Shown here in pieces: positions 16,189-20,605 of a stretch of 20,605 nt of DNA; positions within the stretch are counted from its first letter, which is position 1, and each line of letters opens with the position of its first letter. The position numbers were made by a program, and so were the translations under genes. Under the pieces are notes generated by a model. It saw nothing but the letters and a program-made list of their open reading frames with translations, was not told where the DNA came from and did not search any database. Source of the DNA: JBGSKY01 sp041740995 (GTDB lineage Bacteria > Planctomycetota > Planctomycetia > Pirellulales > Pirellulaceae); NCBI GenBank assembly GCA_041740995.1, contig JBGSKY010000092.1, positions 1-20,605 on the forward strand. Direction: 5' to 3'.

Positions 16189-16710
16189 TTACCTAGCTGC
16201 CTGCGAATGCGCTTCTACGAACCATAGAAGCTTGTCAAGGCCTCGCGAAATTTCAGTGAAGATGTCGGCGGTGCCTGCGTCCTCTAACTCATTAGCTTCC
16301 ATAATCATGTTGCGGACCTCGTTTCCAAACGTTGAAAGTGCTCGCGCGACAGCTTCGACATGGGAAGAGCCTTGGGATATAGCAGCGGGATAGTCTGCCA
16401 GGTTCGTGGACGCAGCACTGCTTCGCACTGTCCCACGTGCGGTCCCTCCGAACTGGACAATCCGCTCGGCAATTAAATCAACGTAGCCTTCGACTTCTTT
16501 ATAGGCTTTATCAAACAATTCGTGCAACGCAATGAAGCTCGGCCCTTTGACGTTCCAATGCGCCTGCTTCATTTGCATCTGCAGATCAATGGCCGTCGCC
16601 AATCTTTGATTCATCAGTCGATTCAAGTTCATTCGATGATCGAGAGAAACATCGTTCTCGGTCGTGTACATTTCTGTTACTTCATTAATGATCGCTTCAG
16701 TTTTTCTCAT
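16189..16710 (-). CDS. dps: Dps-family DNA-binding ferritin
   Basis: The 173-aa protein is a Dps/ferritin-like miniferritin that oxidises Fe2+ with H2O2 and stores iron in a 12-mer, protecting DNA. The ferroxidase ligands match the Dps spacing: H51 in QAHWNVKG, H63 in ALHELFD, D78 and E82 in VDLIAERI (the 12, 27 and 31 residue offsets of the family). The N-terminus (MRKTEAIINEVTEMYTTEND) is longer than the minimal core and only mildly charged, so DNA binding is uncertain. GAGGAA lies 7 nt before the ATG at 16710. It stands upstream of the rhodopsin on the same strand, 139 nt away, and two copies of a shared 15-mer lie in its upstream region. Confidence 0.93.
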   Translation of the reverse strand: MRKTEAIINEVTEMYTTENDVSLDHRMNLNRLMNQRLATAIDLQMQMKQAHWNVKGPSFIALHELFDKAYKEVEGYVDLIAERIVQFGGTARGTVRSSAASTNLADYPAAISQGSSHVEAVARALSTFGNEVRNMIMEANELEDAGTADIFTEISRGLDKLLWFVEAHSQAAR

Positions 16711-17267
16711 GATTGCTTCCTCTATTCGGAAATTTGTTCGTCGGGAGTGTTAGACTCGTCGTGTCCACCTGCTTATTATCCGAATCGCGGTCTCCGCTCC
16801 AGTCGAAGATGGAGCCATTCAATTATGGTGGATTCCGCCACGCCATTTCGTTCACTCTGCGACTTGGACGCCAATGGTTAATTCCGCCAGATCAAGGTCG
16901 TCCACTTCTCGATACTCAAGCTTAGATGCAAGAGCAACATTTCGAGTACTATGCAATTTGGGGAAATGGCTGGACCGACCACTTCTAATATGGGAGTTGG
17001 CCAGCACAATGAAAAAGGAGGCTCGACATCAAATGGATGCGATGCATACTGAGAATTGAGATAGAAAATGCTCCAGCAAGTGGAGCCAAGAAGTTTGCTT
17101 CAAAGCATGTAAATTCAAATTCTCTCATCGGATAGTTTATACATTTTCAAACATTGCTGATGCTGTGCTTTGGCAACGATGCGACAGTTGATTGATGCTT
17201 GCGATTCCCTGCTGCTAGTCGAAGTATGTTGCGATTCTCGATAACACCGCCGAAAAGAGACAACTAA
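16711..17267. other. Divergent intergenic region between dps and the MDR gene (557 nt)
   Basis: No gene is supported. The region carries two 15-mer motifs (16826-16840, 16875-16889) nearer to dps, and a small perfect hairpin GCTCCA-GCAAG-TGGAGC at 17070-17086 nearer to the MDR gene. An open frame of 61 codons at 16874-17059 is unlike any family and starts inside a motif copy. Both flanking genes are transcribed outward, so both promoters must lie here. Confidence 0.6.
16826..16889. promoter_or_regulatory. Two candidate stress-regulon motifs upstream of dps
   Basis: TGGTGGATTCCGCCA (16826-16840) and TGGTTAATTCCGCCA (16875-16889) differ at only two positions and start 49 nt apart, 115 and 164 nt before the dps ATG. 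The first is close to palindromic (GGTGGA/TTCCGCC). A third copy lies upstream of the GSP17M-like gene at 1586-1600. Confidence 0.35.
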
Positions 17268-18272
17268 GTGAATTCTAAAACTCCAGGAACTCCAAGTTTG
17301 CACAGTGCCCCAATCGGCCCAACAATGCGAGCAGTTCAGTACGATCAATATGGAGATGCAAACGTACTTCACGTTGCCGATCATCCAATTCCACGCCGTC
17401 TGCCAGGACAGTTGTTAATCCAGGTCTTGGCTTCCAGCGTTAACCCGATTGATTACCGATTTCGTCGCGGTGATTTGAAGGGGATTATCCCGTTCGGCTT
17501 CCCAAGAATTCCGGGCTACGATGTAGCGGGCGTCGTCGTTGATACCGACAGTGGAAGCGAGTTCGTGGTGGGTGATCGTGTCATGGCGTTTCTCGATCAT
17601 ACCCGCGGTGGTGCATTGGCCGACTACGCGGTGTGCGCGGTTGCGTGTGCGGCCAAGTTACCCGACACGATGTCGATGGAAGAGGCGGCGGCGATACCGT
17701 TGGCTGGCACGACAGCGTTGCAGTCTCTTCGCGACCACGGAAAAATCAAAAGCGGACAATCCGTTCTCATCAACGGTGCAAGTGGCGGAGTTGGAGCATT
17801 TGCGATTCAGATCGCCAAGTCTTACGGTTGTCACGTTGACGCGATTGCCAGCTCAAGCAACCGAGATTTTTGCTTGTCGCTTGGCGCTGATCATTTTTAC
17901 GACTACGAAAAAGATGATTTTACGAAGTCTATGGAGCGCTGGGATATTATCTTCGACGTCGCCGGAAAAGCACACTACCTCGCTGCTCGAGCGGTATTGA
18001 AAGAAGGTGGACATTTCGTTTCAACGGAGCCCAATGTCGAGGGAATGTTGATGACAATACTGACTTGGCCGCTATCGAAGTCAGGGCAATTTATGCTGGC
18101 TGTACCCTCGGGAGACGATCTCAAAGAATTGATAAGACTCTATGAGCTCGGCAAATTGCGAGTCACTATTGATAGTCATTTTTTGTTTGAGCGTGCCGCC
18201 GATGCTCACCGCCGCATCGAATCAGGTGTCGATCACGGAAAAGTCATCTTGACCAATGTGCATTCACAGTAG
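17268..18272 (+). CDS. Medium-chain oxidoreductase, quinone reductase-like (zinc-independent MDR)
   Basis: The 334-aa protein belongs to the MDR superfamily. The N-terminal catalytic domain has VLASSVNPIDYRFRRGD and PGYDVAGVV; the Rossmann half has the NADPH-binding INGASGGVGAFAIQIAKSYG (about 166-185) followed by ASSSNRDFCLSLGADHFYDY. Residues that bind catalytic and structural zinc in alcohol dehydrogenases are absent, and the sequence resembles NADP-dependent quinone/enone reductases (QOR, 2-alkenal reductase type). It probably detoxifies reactive carbonyls or quinones. The start is uncertain: GTG at 17268 has a weak purine-rich AAAAGAGA before it, and ATG at 17325 has no site but sits just before the first strand (MRAVQYDQYG). 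A clean hairpin terminator follows the stop. Confidence 0.85.
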   Translation: MNSKTPGTPSLHSAPIGPTMRAVQYDQYGDANVLHVADHPIPRRLPGQLLIQVLASSVNPIDYRFRRGDLKGIIPFGFPRIPGYDVAGVVVDTDSGSEFVVGDRVMAFLDHTRGGALADYAVCAVACAAKLPDTMSMEEAAAIPLAGTTALQSLRDHGKIKSGQSVLINGASGGVGAFAIQIAKSYGCHVDAIASSSNRDFCLSLGADHFYDYEKDDFTKSMERWDIIFDVAGKAHYLAARAVLKEGGHFVSTEPNVEGMLMTILTWPLSKSGQFMLAVPSGDDLKELIRLYELGKLRVTIDSHFLFERAADAHRRIESGVDHGKVILTNVHSQ

Positions 18273-18275
18273 AAT

Positions 18276-18299
18276 GGACTGACATTTCGTCAGTCCTTT
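18276..18299 (+). terminator. Rho-independent terminator of the MDR gene
   Basis: GGACTGAC-ATTTC-GTCAGTCC forms a perfect 8-bp stem with a 5-nt loop, followed by TTT, starting 4 nt after the stop codon. Confidence 0.75.
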
Positions 18300-18604
18300 C
18301 ACGTACTGGATGGACAAACTGGCCGTCCTATTGTGCCGTAAAACCTGCACCATGCTCATCGACGGGCCTTGTAATTCGATCGTTGCGCAGATTTTCTGCG
18401 ATCGTAATCCACCCGGGGTACTCGACGTCCAAATCAGTCGATAATTACTAAGTCGAATTTCTCTAGATTGCTATTGTTATTAAATTGTATGTGTAAACGG
18501 TATCGAGAGAACTACGAATTTTCCCTGATGAAATTCGCCATTCTCCCGAGCTCAGCGAACTATGCTTTCGCGTTAAACGCGATTCGATTCGTCGAAACAT
18601 GCTA

Positions 18605-18719
18605 ATGCTCTATCCAGATTAATTTTTAGGGTAGTGGAAGTTGTAAAACTTCCTCACGTCCAGGGAACTTTAACAAGTTCCACTACCGCCAACCCTAATT
18701 TTTAATCTGGACAGAGCAC
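18605..18719. repeat. MITE-like nested inverted repeat flanked by TA
   Basis: Outer arms ATGCTCTATCCAGATTAA and, as reverse complement, GTGCTCTGTCCAGATTAA match at 16 of 18 positions and continue into TTTTTAGGGT versus AAATTAGGGT. Inner arms GTAGTGGAAGTTGTAAAACT and GTAGTGGAACTTGTTAAAGT (reverse complement) form a second, almost perfect stem around the loop TCACGTCCAG. TA dinucleotides border it (18603-18604 and 18720-18721). The 115-bp, ORF-free unit has the form of a non-autonomous IS630/mariner-type element and would fold into one long hairpin as RNA. Confidence 0.7.
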
Positions 18720-18777
18720 TAGCCGGCTTGCGACCTGGGGCCGTGGTCATCAGTTTTTCTATCGCAACTACAACCAT

Positions 18778-18792
18778 AGTGGAATCCTCCAC
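18778..18792. promoter_or_regulatory. Candidate stress-regulon palindrome upstream of ppk2
   Basis: AGTGGAATCCTCCAC contains GTGGA-ATCC-TCCAC, a perfect 5-bp inverted repeat. It matches the dps-upstream element (GGTGGATTCCGCCAC) at 12 of 15 positions, and the flanking bases (CAA..AT before, CG after) also agree. It lies about 200 nt before the start of the ppk2 reading frame. Confidence 0.3.
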
Positions 18793-18995
18793 GTCGCTTT
18801 GGTTGATTGCTCTATGCCAACGAACGATTTGCTAGACGAAGATCATTGGGCCGCATCGTCCGGCAACCGGCTTTGGAAATTGTCGATGCAATCTTCAAAT
18901 TTGAAAAATGCACCGAATACGATGCTTTGTTGAGTCTTACACAATCATGCCAATTATCGCCGTGAATAAATCGCCGCAGCAGAAAGGACACTATC

Positions 18996-19865
18996 ATCAA
19001 AGCATGCATCGATACGAGAGAGTTTCGTGTTCCTGCCGGAGAAAGCGTCAAACTAATAAAGTGGCCGACACGCATCGAACCCCTATACAAATCGAAGAAG
19101 CGATATCGCAAGCTGTTGGAAGAACAGGTTGACGAGTTGAGCTCGTTTCAGCTTATGCACTTCGCGTCCAACCGCTATGCGTTGCTACTGATTTTCCAGG
19201 GGATGGACTCTGCCGGCAAGGATGGCGCTATCCGCCACGTAATGTCGGGCGTCAATCCGCAAGGTTGCCAAGTTTTTAGCTTCCAGCAACCAAGTTCAGT
19301 TGAGTTAGAACATGATTTTCTTTGGCGCACGACACGGCATCTGCCAGAGCGCGGGCGAATCGGGATCTTCAATCGGTCGTACTATGAGGAAGTGCTCATC
19401 GTTCGTGTGCACCCAGAGATTCTCGAAACCCAAAGGCTTCCCCATGAATTGCCGGATGCGAAGACGATCTGGATAGACCGATATCGTTCCATCGTGGACC
19501 TTGAGGAGCATATCCACCGCAACGGCACCCGAGTTATCAAGTTCTTTCTCCATTTATCGAAAGACGAACAACGCGAGCGATTCCTGGATCGCATTGATGA
19601 GCCGGAGAAGAACTGGAAATTTAAACTCGCGGACGTTCGCGAGCGGAAAAGTTGGTCGCTCTACATGCAGGCCTATGAAAAGTGTCTGAGCGCCACAAGT
19701 AGTGAAGACGCTCCCTGGTATGTCGTCCCAGCCGACAACAAGAAGAATGCCCGGCTGATCATTTCACAGGTACTACTCGATACGTTCAACGAACTTGAAA
19801 TGGTCTATCCCAAGACGACCGCCAAGCGACGCCTTGAATTGAAATCTATCCGTAAGCAGCTTTGA
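18996..19865 (+). CDS. ppk2: Polyphosphate kinase 2 (class I), no ordinary start codon
   Basis: PPK2 transfers phosphate between polyphosphate and nucleoside diphosphates. The P-loop QGMDSAGKDG, then HVMSGVNPQGCQVFSF, RGRIGIFNRSYYEEVLIVRV and FKLADVRERKSW are hallmark stretches of single-domain class I PPK2. The conserved N-terminal part (REFRVPAGESVKLIKWPTRI, then EPLYKSKKRYRKLLEEQVDE) is in frame upstream of the first usual start, TTG at 19116, so translation must begin earlier. That frame is closed by TGA at 18963 and has no ATG, GTG or TTG before 19116. AGAAAGGA at 18981-18988 points to ATC at 18993 or 18996 as start (289-290 aa). Loss of a start codon or an indel in GAGAGAG at 19016-19022 are alternatives. 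A HAD phosphatase gene follows after 11 nt. Confidence 0.85.
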   Translation: MKACIDTREFRVPAGESVKLIKWPTRIEPLYKSKKRYRKLLEEQVDELSSFQLMHFASNRYALLLIFQGMDSAGKDGAIRHVMSGVNPQGCQVFSFQQPSSVELEHDFLWRTTRHLPERGRIGIFNRSYYEEVLIVRVHPEILETQRLPHELPDAKTIWIDRYRSIVDLEEHIHRNGTRVIKFFLHLSKDEQRERFLDRIDEPEKNWKFKLADVRERKSWSLYMQAYEKCLSATSSEDAPWYVVPADNKKNARLIISQVLLDTFNELEMVYPKTTAKRRLELKSIRKQL

Positions 19866-19876
19866 AAGCCCAAAAA

Positions 19877-20605
19877 ATGAAGAAACTAATTGTTTTTGAT
19901 CTCGATGGAACACTGGCCGAAAGCAAAGCACCGCTTGATAGCGAAATGGCGGCGTTGCTAAGCAATCTGTTGGGAGTTGTGAAAGTTGCCGTGATTTCCG
20001 GCGGCGGCTGGCCTCAGTTTCAATCGCAACTGTTGTCCAATCTTCCGCTTGACGAACGTCTCTCCAATCTATCGCTGTTGCCCACCTGCGGAACCAAGTT
20101 TTACAGGTACGAAACCGATTGGACGAAACTCTACTCAGAGGATTTCAGCCAGGATGAGAAAGCCAAAATTACTCGTTCGCTTAATCAGGCTGTTGATTTA
20201 GCAGGTTACAAGGTCGAACAATCTTGGGGCGAGCAGATCGAGGATCGCGACAGCCAGATTACTTTCTCGGCGTTAGGGCAACAGGCTCCAATCGAACGAA
20301 AGAAAAATTGGGATCCTGAATTTACAAAACGACAAGCAATGAAAGCGATCCTCGACGATCTCATTCCTGAGTTCTCGGTTCGACTTGGCGGAACGACATC
20401 GATAGATGTCACCAAGCCCGGCATCGACAAAGGCTATGGAATTCACAAACTCCGCGACATGCTGGGTATCGCCATTGATGAAATGATCTTTATTGGCGAC
20501 GCGATTTTTCCTGGCGGCAACGACTATCCAGCCCAGCAAGCCGGTGTCGTTTCAATCTGCGTTCGTGATCCCAATGACACGAAACTGGTGACCGAAGCCA
20601 TCATC
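19877..20605 (+). CDS. HAD-IIB family hydrolase (phosphomannomutase-like), 3' end outside window
   Basis: The frame starts at ATG 19877 and stays open to the window edge (243 residues visible). HAD motif I is VFDLDGTLAES with nucleophile D8 and acid/base D10; motif II is VISGGG; the motif III lysine lies in KPGIDKGYGIHKL; motif IV is FIGDAIFPGGND. The middle cap contains SQITFSALGQQAPIERKKNW, seen in the eukaryotic-type phosphomannomutase/HAD-IIB group. It probably dephosphorylates or isomerises a sugar phosphate. It follows ppk2 by 11 nt, so the two are likely cotranscribed. Confidence 0.88.
   Translation, partial: MKKLIVFDLDGTLAESKAPLDSEMAALLSNLLGVVKVAVISGGGWPQFQSQLLSNLPLDERLSNLSLLPTCGTKFYRYETDWTKLYSEDFSQDEKAKITRSLNQAVDLAGYKVEQSWGEQIEDRDSQITFSALGQQAPIERKKNWDPEFTKRQAMKAILDDLIPEFSVRLGGTTSIDVTKPGIDKGYGIHKLRDMLGIAIDEMIFIGDAIFPGGNDYPAQQAGVVSICVRDPNDTKLVTEAII

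Larger units (their letters stand above)
18300..18995. other. Long intergenic region between the MDR gene and ppk2 (about 700 nt)
   Basis: It contains a hairpin CGCAGA-TTT-TCTGCG (18386-18400) inside a looser palindrome, a perfect 15-nt palindrome TCGCGTTAAACGCGA (18568-18582), the MITE-like element at 18605-18719, and a GTGGA/TCCAC element (18778-18792). From about 18724 to 18965 two overlapping frames have a coding-like look (LATWGRGHQFFYRNYNHSG in one, ALEIVDAIFKFEKCTEYDAL in the other), as if an old gene had decayed, but I cannot assign a family. Confidence 0.5.

Noticed and set aside
16874..17059. 61-codon plus-strand frame between dps and the MDR gene
   Set aside because: No family resemblance, no ribosome binding site, and it begins inside a repeated intergenic motif.
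1..20605. CRISPR array, tRNA or rRNA genes, complete insertion sequence
   Set aside because: No regularly spaced repeats, no tRNA-like or rRNA segments and no transposase frame were recognised by eye; a tRNA scan would be needed to exclude a single tRNA completely.

Overview
The window looks like a chromosomal piece from a marine or freshwater Planctomycetota relative, most likely Pirellulaceae-like. I infer this from the gene mix (YncE-type alkaline phosphatase tail, BON, GSP17M-like and Dps stress proteins, PPK2, an AarF/UbiB C-terminus), the moderate GC, and small TA-flanked inverted-repeat elements between genes. No rRNA, tRNA, CRISPR array or complete insertion sequence was seen.

The centrepiece (about 9394-16049, minus strand) is a compact retinal-phototrophy operon read rhodopsin > blh > crtY > crtE > crtI > crtB. 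It encodes the whole route from C5/C15 prenyl diphosphates through GGPP, phytoene, lycopene and beta-carotene to retinal, plus the opsin that uses the retinal. The five downstream genes overlap each other at every junction (4, 22, 8 and 1 nt), so they are probably translationally coupled. The opsin has the D-T-E proton-pump residues, the Schiff-base lysine, a green-tuning leucine, and a glycine at the xanthorhodopsin fenestration position, so a carotenoid antenna is possible.

Left flank (1-7173, plus strand): the tail of a phosphoesterase, a GSP17M-like stress membrane protein with a histidine phosphatase right after it, a triple-BON protein, a Tyr/Gly-rich secreted protein, a 71-aa acidic protein, an oleate hydratase, and a decayed C-terminal fragment of an AarF/UbiB kinase with a visible frameshift. 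Minus-strand genes for an AI-2E-type permease and an SDR (7183-9167) lie between this flank and the photosystem operon.

Right flank (16189-20605): a Dps ferritin (minus), a zinc-free MDR oxidoreductase (plus), a roughly 700-nt gap holding a hairpin terminator and a 115-bp MITE-like element, then a PPK2 gene lacking an ordinary start codon, followed 11 nt later by a HAD-IIB phosphatase cut by the window end.

Taken together, light-energy capture is surrounded by oxidative, starvation and stress functions. A short GTGGA-WTCC-KCCAC-like palindromic motif recurs in the intergenic regions of several of these stress genes and, as a half-site, upstream of the rhodopsin. It is the best candidate for an undescribed shared regulatory element.
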